This document shows, piece by piece, positions 25,555-37,500 of a stretch of DNA of 64,000 nucleotides. The stretch is from Hofstenia miamia (taxonomy: Eukaryota > Xenacoelomorpha > Acoela > Hofsteniidae): NCBI GenBank assembly GCA_900660155.1, contig CABFPE010000021.1, positions 541,136-605,135 of the forward strand. Direction: 5' to 3'. The notes under the pieces are model-generated. The model was given only the letters and a program-made list of their open reading frames with translations, was not told where the DNA came from and did no database searches. The translations under genes and the position numbers were made by a program. Numbering within the stretch: position 1 is the stretch's first letter; the number at the start of each line of letters is the position of its first letter.

Positions 25555-26111
25555 ATGATTCTGCTTGCATTATCTTTCTTGACATTTCTAAAGCTTTTGA
25601 TCGACTCCCACGTTCTATTCTTCTTGACAAACTACGTTTATTTGGCTTTGATGCTGATTTCCTCGAACTCTTCCAGTCTTATCTCTCCAATCGTCGTCAG
25701 TGTGTTAAAATCAACTCGGCTGTTTCCTCCTGCTCCTGTGTCTAGTGGTGCTCGTCAAGGTTCTGTGTTTGCTTTTCTCTTCTTCCTCATTGCTATCAAC
25801 GACCTCCCTCAATCCGTCCTCAACTCATTCTGTCTACTGTACGTTGATGACTCTGCCATTTTCAACTTTGGTAATTCTTTTGCCTCCAATATTACATCTG
25901 ATCTCTAACTTTTGGCCACTTGGTCCTCCGTTAACCATCTTGATTTTAGTCCAACCAAGACATGTGGAATTTCCTTTTCTGTATCTCCCCTTCTGATCTT
26001 CCTCTTCCTGTGAACTTTTCTCCTCATCATACTCATCTTGGAGTTCAACTTGCTGCTAACTTGAATTGGTCTGGGCATATGTCCTTTCGCCTCCGCAAAG
26101 CTAATTCCTCA
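25555..26111 (+). mobile_element. Non-LTR retrotransposon (LINE), RT palm region, 5'-truncated
   Basis: The reverse transcriptase core begins abruptly at motif A (FLDISKAFDRLPRSILLDKL). It continues through a GARQGS motif and the catalytic YVDD (LLYVDDSAIF, about 25838-25867). The reading frame changes between motif A and GARQGS and a stop follows the palm, so the copy is dead. 25818-26111 is identical to 26669-26962, and the sequence is cut by the N at 26112. The rest of this same element is most likely the block 26963-27658. Confidence 0.85.
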
Positions 26112-26525
26112 NTACATTTTTGAGACTATTTGAAATGAGGCAGGTGCCAAGTGGTATACTACCAGCACTTTGTGATTTTGTATGAGATATTGATAGGACA
26201 ACTATTAGATTTTCATTAAATTGAAGCAACTGAGCTTCCAACTACAAGGCGACCTATTCACTATCACACACTGTTCGTCAAAAAATATATTGCATCATTT
26301 TCCGAATCACATCTACCAATCACCCACTGAACACAAGTGTAATGTGCTCAAGTAGTGTTTCAAAAATACAACTGTAGATATCTTTCACTCCGATTCGGGT
26401 ATCGCAAATCATGATTTATTTTAAGAAAGAGTTTATCCATCTGTGAACTCTATGTCTCGTTCTACATATTTTTAGATTAAAAATAACGAATTCTAGTCCT
26501 AAGCGTGTATTTTAGATGTGTTCAA

Positions 26526-26619
26526 ATGAAATTGTACAAGTTAACCAAGCGGCATTTCGTATTGTTATATTCTTCATTTCTTTGCGTATTTTTGGCTATT
26601 GTTGCATTCGAATTGGCAG
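26526..26619 (+). CDS. TMEM181: TMEM181 exon 1 (N-terminus, first TM helix)
   Basis: ATG at 26526 opens MKLYKLTKRHFVLLYSSF, matching the human MRLYTLSKRHFVL start, followed by a hydrophobic helix. The exon probably begins at 26516 after an AG. The donor is gttcgt at 26620. It ends one base into a Gly codon completed by exon 2. Confidence 0.9.
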
Positions 26620-27599
26620 GTTCGTCATTTATTTTTTATAAAGCTATATATATATATATATATATATNCCTCAACTCATTCTGTCTACTGTACGTTGATG
26701 ACTCTGCCATTTTCAACTTTGGTAATTCTTTTGCCTCCAATATTACATCTGATCTCTAACTTTTGGCCACTTGGTCCTCCGTTAACCATCTTGATTTTAG
26801 TCCAACCAAGACATGTGGAATTTCCTTTTCTGTATCTCCCCTTCTGATCTTCCTCTTCCTGTGAACTTTTCTCCTCATCATACTCATCTTGGAGTTCAAC
26901 TTGCTGCTAACTTGAATTGGTCTGGGCATATGTCCTTTCGCCTCCGCAAAGCTAATTCCTCACTCTTTGCCCTCTTCCGCAATGTTCCCTTTAATTCCAC
27001 GGCTGCTGTGAAACTCTCTTTGTTCAAGTCCATTCCTCGCGCCATTCTTCTCTATGCTTCTTGTTGGTAGCCTTCTCGTTCCTTGTTCCACTCTATGGAA
27101 CGTTTCCAGAAGCGTGCCTTCAAATGTCATACAAAGCTGCTTTTCTCAAATTCTCCACTGTCCCGCTGTCACTCTACTTCCATGCCTGTGATCTCCTTCT
27201 GTTCAATCGCTTGCTCACTCGCAAATTGGATCTTGATCCTTTTGTTTTCATTACGTTCTCTAATTCACGCTCTACTCGCTCTGATGATGTTGTCACCTTC
27301 TCCATTCGTCGTCCCAAGAAACATCGCACTCTTCACTCGTTTTTCAATCGTGCTTGTACTGCAGCTAATTACATCTTGACTCTCAAACCTCCAACATCCA
27401 TTGATTTTTTCCCCGCCGCCGAGATTCAAAAACCTTTGATGTCTTTCCTGTTTGCTGAGCCCTTCTAAAACGTCGCCTACTCTTTCATCTGCTCCTATTT
27501 CATCTCCTCTGGCTGTCCTCGTTGTCGTAAAACTTGACTTGTTTTTATTCTTTTTATTCCTTTTGTAGTATTGTATGCCTTCAGCGGCTAAATAAAGTC

Positions 27600-27659
<60 letters not shown>

Positions 27660-28507
27660 ATTTTTGAAATCACATAAAAAAATTCCAAAAATTATCCGAT
27701 TCAAGTACAATTATAATTCTCTGTCGTACAAATTTTACGTAATGAGTTTGTGGCGTTGATTTGATGCACAAGTTGGATATAGCACTCCGGTTTTTCTAAG
27801 GAAACTTGCTTTGGCAAAAGTGATACAGCTGCAACGAACAAATAACAAGAAGTACATTTTTGAGACTATTTGAAATGAGGCAGATGCCAAGTGGTATACT
27901 ACCAGCANAAACCTTAAATGTTTTATATTAATAGCATACATTTCAGCCCTTTTCACCGTAATTTATTTCCTTTCGAGCATTTCTTATTTTTTAATACTCA
28001 ATTTGTCCTTACATTTTGTTGTTAGGGTTATATTGACGCAATTTCTTTGATCTGATCCATGTTGGATTATTGAAAATACATATTTGTGGAATGTTTCTAA
28101 ATCCTTCTTAGTATATATAATAAGTCTGTTGCGGCATCTTTTGAGTACACCATCATTGTATACATTTTTTTGTTTAATATTTTCATTTATTACAATTTCA
28201 GGTCCCCATATCGCCTTGGATCAAGAAATATTATCACATATTGATGCATCCTTGGTATGTATTTTTTACTAATAAAATTGTAAGCATCTTTTAGGAGAGA
28301 TATCATTTGAGGTCTCCATACTTGTCTTTATTCAATCAGCAGTTGACACTGTACTGCAAATTTCATCTCAATTTACGAGAATGTATGTATTTATAATATG
28401 TCCAATTGGGTTTTTTCAATGTTAGGGCTTATTGTTTGATTACATCGATTTGTACTGGCATAATTATTGAGGGGCAATTGGGTAATTGACATTCTTTGTA
28501 AATATTT

Positions 28508-28570
<63 letters not shown>

Positions 28571-31500
28571 CAATGTAGATATAATACTTTTTTATCAAAT
28601 ATGTATTAAGAGAACAACAGTCTAAAAATTTAAGAAAGAATTAAGATTAAAAAACTATTAATTATATTTATCATTTCACCTAAGAAATTGTCACAAGACT
28701 AATTTCATATAAATTCTGTATTAACTACTGAGAGATAGAAATAAATATTGCATATTTGTAGAATTACTGCAATGCATCTGACATCAATAAGAAATATATA
28801 ATGATTGCTTTCATCATTGCATAAATTCCTGTTGAATTTGTTAAGGCCAATATATTTTCTAGCATCCTTACTATATCATTTAGGAATGAATAAATTTGAA
28901 TATATTTCCCAAAATCTGTTAATAGGCATCCACTTATCAAAAATTAAGACAAGCTTGAATCCAAAATTTTATTATTTGAATTACTTTATATACATAAAAA
29001 TTTTAATAAAATTCTAAATATCATGATTAACTCCATCTAGGGAGAGAAAGTTGTAATTATTGTCATTTTCAGAAATATTTCAAATTTATATATATTTTGA
29101 ATTCAAATTCATTAATTTCATATTCAAATTCATTCTAGTGCCAGACATTTTGTAATGGTTATTGTGAGTAAATTTATATTTTATTCACATTAATTTTACA
29201 TTGGTACTTTTACCTATATAAGGAACATTCAAACCAACATAGTGTGGCATTGATGGGAAATCAGCATGTGTTCCTACTAATCTATCTTATTGAGGGTTTT
29301 GAATCAATGTGTGGATTGACCAATGCTACTAAAATAACTAACTATTCCTGCCTATATACCACATTCAGCCAACCCAATACAGATAACCTTTTAGAAGAGT
29401 TGTATAAGACTAGAGCACTACTAAGATTGAGAAGTAAGAAGCCCTAACTCTTGGATGCAACTGGTGACCTTAGTGTTAATTAAATAACCTAAGCTCAGTG
29501 CATTTCTCATCTGATGCAATTTAGGTGAAAGCAATAATGATAAATTTCNTATATATATATATATTATTCTACTTAAATTCGCATTTGTAAGGAAATCATT
29601 GAAAAACTATTGTCTAATTTTTAATTGAAGTTGTTCACTGCATTTATGTAATATAGGCCCAATAACTGAAGTAATTTCTGACTACTTGTTGAAAAGGCTA
29701 AATTTTTGCTTAGAACGTTAATTATTTCAAATTTTAATCCGAATCATATTATTTCCAAAACAATTTTGATCCCAAAACGATTTGAACAGGATTCGCTTTT
29801 TTAATTCTTATTCCTCAATGTTAACTTCTACCTTAGATGTTTGGGTTTTAATTTCTTTTCGTTTTATATATTGAATTTAGACAATTTAGATAATTATATT
29901 GTCATTAGATTTGAGTGTAAATATTTAGCTGAGCGCTTCTCCAAGCCAGTTGAACTAAGTTTGTATATAACCGACTTCGAAGGCAAACAGTTGAATACGC
30001 ATGGGAACAATTACTCGCGGATGCTTTCATGTGCAGGAGATGTATGAATTGATTTTTGCCAATTTCAACTATAAAATATGATTTAGCATTGTAATGATAT
30101 GATCATCGCACATTGGGCATACATTGCAACTCAGCGTTACTCTGTGAATGTGTTGTTTAGTGGGTTTCATGATCTCTATAATCAAATTTCCAATGTTTCA
30201 TTTGTGGTAAGCTTTTTATTACCTTGATATTTTATTAGATTTGCCGCTTTTACTTTAAGCCAAATTAGCGTGGAAAAGTACTTGTCATTATAGTGGAATT
30301 TTCCGCAAAATGATGTCAATAAGTGAGTATCTTTTTAAATTGTGTAAGGTCTTTGCGGAAAATGTCATGCAAATTTCTGTGACAAGATCTCTTGACTCCA
30401 GCACTACTGCGAAGAGCAGCGAGACTACTATAAGTCAGAGTTGTAACCGGGCAGGGCCGGACTTGGCCGTAAAATTAAGAATGAAACGTGCCGTGCCCGG
30501 GTCCGAAATTTCTGCAGAACGGACCTAGAATTGTTCAAAATTTTATTACTAAATATACATTTTCTTACATTAAAATATATCAAAAATTATATTCAATTGA
30601 CTAATTATACATCAAAAAGTGAATCAACGGCGACAATCATTACAATTAATTAATTCAGAAATTTTCTTAGTAATAGCAATCAATTGCATTTATACTTTAG
30701 GAGTCCCAGAGTAAACTTTAAATTACTTAGATAATACACTGTGTTATATTTGCAAGTTTTCGAGGGCAATGCTGCACATTTTCATAGGATGTACCATAAA
30801 CATATTTATTATTAAAACTGCAATATAACTATTAACAATTTTAAAATGCACATTAAAATCCTTTTCCAGCAGTGAACGCATCCTTGTTTTAAGCAGATCA
30901 CCTTTGATGCATACACGAGTTAACTTTATTGTATTCATCACTACAGTAACCGTGATTGGTAAGACTAAGAGCTATATTTTATGAGAATTTCTACATAAAT
31001 CTGGTTGCACTCTTTAAAGTCAAACTATCTATTTATTAACATTTGTTTGATTGCAGCTGCTTGCATTTAATTATTACATTATTAAACATTATGTACCGCA
31101 ATTACTCTTTCTAGTGCACTTGTGCACACTTTCTCAAATACATTCTATCTAATTTCGTGTCAATTGCTACTGTGATTATTCATCCTTCACCCAATTTCAG
31201 TTGCGGTTTAAATCTACAAAAGTTGTTAGATGGAAATCAGTCGTTTTAACAAAATTTGCTATAGCAGTCCACAATAATCATTGAAGAATCATATATTACA
31301 GTATCATTTTCAAATTGTCTAGTTTAAATGATTTTTGGTCAATCCCTATTTACATTCCGTTTGTAATTCGTTCGAATCTCTCACTAATTTCAAAAGGCGT
31401 GTGCAAAATTATTTTTAATGAATATTTGTTTTTGTTTATTCAATGTAATAATGCCAAATGTCGCTAGCAATTATGCCTAGCTAGTTTTGTAATCTAATAT

Positions 31501-34500
31501 TTATTTCTTAAAACGTTTTTGGCAATGTAGCACATTAACACTTTAATTCATGACTTTTGATATATTAAGTATGAAATTTAGCAATTTATGACTAAAACAA
31601 CATGTTGGACAATAAACATCTTTGATGTTGCCTTTTTATATTTATTGATTGTTGTCATATGGTAACATCATGAAATGGTGTATGACTTAATTTTATAAGA
31701 TGATATTTAGACATCAAACTCTCATGTATCTACAGGGTGTCCATAAAGTCTAGACACAATAATATTTCATAATTTCGCCACTATCTAAATAAGTGAACTT
31801 CTTTTCGGATAAAGTACAATAAATTTTTAAATTAAGCCTCCATAGCCACTGAGAACTATAAGTTTAAATTTTTCTTAAACCATGGATGCAAAAAAATATA
31901 AATAATTTTAAAGCCTACATTGAAAAATTGTTAATTTTCCGGTGGCCAGACTTTACGGACACCCTGTATATTGGCATCAAGAAATCTAAGATGATTGACT
32001 AATGTGATGTGTCATGTTTGCAGCAAGCATAGTAATGATATACTGGATCAAGTACTACACATTGACGTAGTGATCAATGCTTTTTTTATTTTTAACCTTT
32101 ACAATATTTTGAACACTGACCTTGTTTGCATATTTGAGTGGAAATTGACATGCATAACATAAAAATTTTTATCGACTAAAATCTTATGTCTTGATGAAAA
32201 GTATATCCACTAGAGCTTTCAAATCAAATTTTAAAGTCTAAAGAACAAACTTTGATATTTAATTTTTTGCAAAATTTACACATCAACACTATTTTGAATT
32301 TTTCTTATGTTATTTTATGTGTAAAATTACATTTTAAAAATTCAAAATTATTCTATAGTGTATTAATTTCAAAATTACTTTGTTAAATATTGTAAACGAA
32401 AATGTCCACTAATATTTTGGAGTTTTGATTCTGATCATTTACTGTTATTTTTTTGTAAATACTAGATTACTATAAAAGAACTCTATATAAATATTGCATT
32501 CTGTTAATGTATTACAATCAGCTGATAATTTCATTCTCACAAAGGAAATATTCAGTTATACAAAATTATGTAATTAATAATGCATGTTGTTGAGTCCTTA
32601 ACAAAGTAAGTTTTGGCATTGGCATAATCATTAATGAAAGGTATACGCTATCAGCCAGATGAGTTTATAACTACAGTTAGGAAACAAATATTCCGCGCAA
32701 AAACTACATTTTTGGTATAACAATTCTGCATTCGACATTTTTATTTTTGAAAATGGCTCATCAATTTAAGCAATTTCTATCTATAGAATCAGTAAGGCTG
32801 TTGTTATATCTAACACATTCAGGTTGTTAGTCTTTCTATTTAATATATGGAAGCGAGTTTCGGGAAAATTAACTATTTGGTTGCCAATGGCGTGTTCTTT
32901 AATTTCATGCAGAAAACTGATTGGAAGTGTTTTTTGGAGTTATTTTTGAGGCGAACTTTTACGTTGCTTCAGAATATTTTTCCTGGTAATGAAGTATAAT
33001 TAAGCGTAATTCTATATAATAACTGAATATATTTTTTTCATTAGTTCAATTTATTTAGTTTCGAACCATCAATCCAGAGTTTACCCAAATTGAAATCTGG
33101 GCGCGTTTCTCATTTCTTATTCTCTCATTTATAGTGACGGTATGGATTTTTGTTAATAACCTTTTCTCAGTCAATGCGACATTATATTAGTAATAGTGAA
33201 TTTGGCCAATTCAATTAACGCTCGGAACTTAAAGCACATTTACACTTGTTTAACTTGCTCATTGTGCAATCATGGCTTTGATTTATTTCTTATTCGCTGT
33301 TAAATTATTGTTGTTCTAGTTTAGTTATTTTTATCGTTTAGTGCTTCTTTTCAAGTTCCATCAAACGTTTCTCTTTCAAATACTGGTCGATTGAACAAAG
33401 GTTCGTATTTGCATAATGAGCCTCATTGTAAACGCTGTTTGTTGCTCATGATAATCTTTTTAATATTTGATTAATTAAACAATTATTGATGTTCGTATCA
33501 GGAATCATGACTTTGAATCATAATTTTCTTGAATTGCTTAGACTATAGACTATGAATGCATAAGGACGTCGAATAGTTTTATCAGTATGTATATTGTATC
33601 TCTTTCAGTTGTGTCATTACGAATAGCCCACTCGTATACTGTTTGCATTTAATGCTTAATTGCCATACATTATTCCGTAAGTTACCAGTGTCGGACAGAA
33701 ATTAAAGGAAATTATCCGTTATTTGTATAGACTAGTTGATAAGCAAATTTCGTTGGCTCGCTTTTTCAAGATCAGCTGCTTACAATGCCTTCCTTACTGG
33801 CTCAAATGTCACGCACAAATTTATTTTCTAATAGCAGCTGCACACTGTGTCACTAAGTCTAGCTTTCTGTTGAATCATTATATACCCGAGGTTCCTGATT
33901 TAGTTATGTATAAATATTAATCTCATTAAACAACAAATTTTCTGCTTACGACGGAAGCATTCAATAAGTTTTGAAAAGTTTACTTTTAAGCAGAAATTGT
34001 CACTGTGAAGAATACAAAGCTTAGCGTCATCAACTAAAGCAAGTATTTTTAAAATGCCTGCGCTACTTTGAAATCTGAAACTACCTGGAAATTCAAAGTT
34101 CTTCAACTGAATTGAATGCTGGAACTGTATGGAAACTAGTATCATTGTTGTATTTAATTTATTGTCTTGTTTGCATGTATACCATCTTGTGGTTGAATTC
34201 AATCACATAAATTGGCATTTTATTGGGCATTTTTTCCATTTGTATGCAGGTCCATTCTTGTTGGTGACAAAAAATCATGTAGGTATTTAATTTATTTGTT
34301 AGCAATGCTGTAAAATATATTTTCGACTTGATTCTATACGTCTATTGATGATTACACTAGATTTCTGACCAATTTTGTATTTATCATTGACAGGACCTTT
34401 TCTGTATTATAAATATGGACCTTAGCCAATCTAGTAGAACTACTCATTATCCTTGTACCAAATTATTACTTTTTTAAAGAGTTAGACATAGTGCCCAACT

Positions 34501-37500
34501 GGTTGTAAATACAATTATCTTTCATATATGATTAAAGGTTTCCATCAACCTTCTATGTGTATTTAATAAAGCTCTTCGCACTCACGTTCACTTTTGTGAT
34601 TTTCTCAAATACATTTTTAAATAAACCTTCACTTCATTATGATATAAAGAGTGTCTATGCAAATAGTTTTATCATTACTCAAATAATCATACACCAAAAT
34701 ATGTTAATAAAATTGTTATAATTATATATATATACACGCGAATTTCTACATCTTAAACCATTGTTGCTTTTTGATGTCTTCCTTCAATGCAAGATCGAAG
34801 TAGTTAAAATATCGACCGACCTCGTACTCCGCCGAATATTTTTAGCTCTGAATGCAGTGGATAATCTAGTATTGACTGTATTAATATTATTGGATCTTTC
34901 CTAATGTACTTAATTTAGATGGATGGCCATTATCCTGCCTTCTTTAATTCTTTACAACGGTATGCTTTAGCATATGCCAATCTTTAAAACATCACCATGG
35001 TTTAGATCCACTATTTCCAGTGAAATACGTTATCTCCAGTTGGTGGCCACTGATAGCTGACTGTTTATTTCAAACTCTGTTTTATGCATTAATTATGATG
35101 TTCCTACTTAGTGCCTTTCACGGGATGCGCTTGGTAAATTTTTTACTGATAAGAATTATTTTTTTCCTGTGTAAACTCTAGCGTTCTGTGAATTCATCTA
35201 GGTGATATTTTATTATAATTTCATGTGTAGACTAGGGGTTGGCATATTTCGACATCGTTTCAAAAGGTTTTAACGTCCTGTTGTAACTACTTTGTATTTT
35301 GAAACAGTAGCTGTATTTTCATCAAATTGGTCCTCCACAGTTTTCAATTTTTTCTCAACGGTTCAGTTATTCATTTTACCGAATGGTGTTACACTTATTT
35401 GATGTTATGCACATTTTTTTGATATTGGCTAGCACAAAGCATTTATTCTATTACTTGATAGGTATTGCATATTCAATTTTTGAGACTTTTGTCCTTCGTT
35501 TTAACATGTTGTAATTGCGTATAAATTGAATCTTAAATTTAAAAGGTCAACACTTCCATCTGACAATTGCAGTTCCTGATGCATGATAAATGCGGTTGTA
35601 CAAACGACCTTTTGTACTTCAAATATGTTGAATAATTTATGGCTTACTCATCTCTATCCATCGACAACCATACCATTGTTTTTGCAGCGAAACTCAACGT
35701 GACCACGGAGGAGTTTTTAAAGCACTTCTTTGTAATGCATTTCCTAAAAACATTTTTTTTGTAAATTGCAAACGCATCCAATTTCAATTTTTACGTAATT
35801 TTTTAGAAAGTGAGACACTTCTTTTATATTTACTCTATAGGTTTAATTATAATATTTTACTAACCCATTATTGTGTATATTTGTAAGTATGTATAATATT
35901 TCACATTGATGACAATATACCTACTAAAACTAGTAATATTCTACAATTTAAAATCAAATATTTATCTTGGATACTTTGTTTTTGTTAATGTTCAATCATG
36001 GTTACATTAAATTAACTAATATCTGAAATTTAATCATAATTTTCAACATACTACACTTGATTTTCTAAATTTGTTCTTCAATTGATATTTTCTAATGGCT
36101 ATTTGTTATAACGTAATTTTAGAAGGAGCGCCTTCTGTGTTGTTTCTATTTTCCGAAGTTTTTAATCGTTGGTGCTCTTTGGTTATTGGTTTTTGGATTC
36201 TCAACGTATACTACAGTACAACTGTCGCGGGATCCAGCCTACTATGCAATTCTAGATTTCCCTTTTTATACGGTAAATATTGCACATTGATTGGCAATGA
36301 AGAAAATTAATCTCTATTGTAATCTAGAAGTTAAATTTGGAAACTAAATAAACATTCGATGTTTAGGTTTGAAACTTTATATTCTTAACAAGGAGGTGTA
36401 ATTTTTTTTCCTTTCCAATAGTTTTAATCGATACATATGTAATTTCAATAACTAGGAGAATTTAGAAAATATGCAGAATGAATATCTTTAATACTTGATA
36501 CGATCATTTGAGATTAGTATGTAGTAACTGGATCATTATTCTATCCATCATTGTTCTTAATGAGGTGTGTTTAGAACAATGATTAAATTGATTTCAGGTA
36601 ATCATTAAATGATTATGGAAAAGATAATTTGAAAATGCAACCATGCGAAAGTGACTGCCAATTAGGCCTGAGATTGAACTGTAAGGTTTGTCATTTATCA
36701 ATTCTATTACTCAAAGTGAAACATAGAAGGAGAGGATTTGAAGGCGAAATGATGATGTTTCACACTCCAATATTCATATAATATTTAGAAATGCGAATTT
36801 TTTATTATTGTAAAAGGCATTTGTGTTTAGATAGAAAGTTATTGCATAAAATATCGTCCAATCCAACTCCGGCCATTACAATATTCCAATTATGGTCTCT
36901 TTCTTATGAAGTAATTAAGGAAAAATGGAAACGTTCAATATATTTGACTATAATTGAAAATTTCATTTTTAAATGGAACTTTTATGTTTCAGCATTTTTC
37001 GAAAATTATCATATGCAAAAATACTAACTGCTTTAAAACATTTTCTACATGTTTTCATTTTTTTAAAATTGCATTTTTAAATAATAATGCCTTAAAATAC
37101 TATGAAATTTTGTAGCAAGTGTTCCTAGGAATGGCGCATCGCTCTGGCAGTGTTGTGTATTATCTTCATCCTGTATGGGTTGTTTTTGGCAACTAGAGCA
37201 TATTCTGAGCTCCGGGTCATTCCTTACTTCGACACTCGTTTGGGCTTCCTATTTTGTTTTACATCATTCACATTCATTTGCTTGTAAGATTATTAATCAT
37301 GTCGAATGTTGGTAAAAAATATATAACCGATTTATGCTATTAGTGAGTTCGATTACGATAATTCATAAGAATTTTATTCTTTAACTTAATGTTTATGTAG
37401 TTTATACTATATAATTTTAGAGACTACTGTCTTATTTAAAAAACTCTCTTTTGATACACTTTGCTATTGTATTAGTGGAGCTGCTTGTAAACATTCACTA

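Noticed and set aside
26669-27658. A LINE insertion inside TMEM181 intron 1
   Set aside because: Overlaps at both ends of the block fit the gap at 26112 better, so the intronic location is probably an assembly error.
29881-29928. Earlier acceptor sites for TMEM181 exon 4
   Set aside because: The upstream AGs either give a stop in phase or add residues that do not align; the acceptor at 29928 fits phase and alignment.
35691-35760. Candidate TMEM181 exon reading KLNVTTEEFLKHFF after a good-looking tttgcag
   Set aside because: In the phase required by the flanking exons it meets a stop after four codons, and exons 9 and 10 already join cleanly and align with human TMEM181.
36791-37027. 78-codon open frame in TMEM181 intron 10
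   Set aside because: It lies between two confirmed exons, shows no family features and is consistent with chance in AT-rich DNA.
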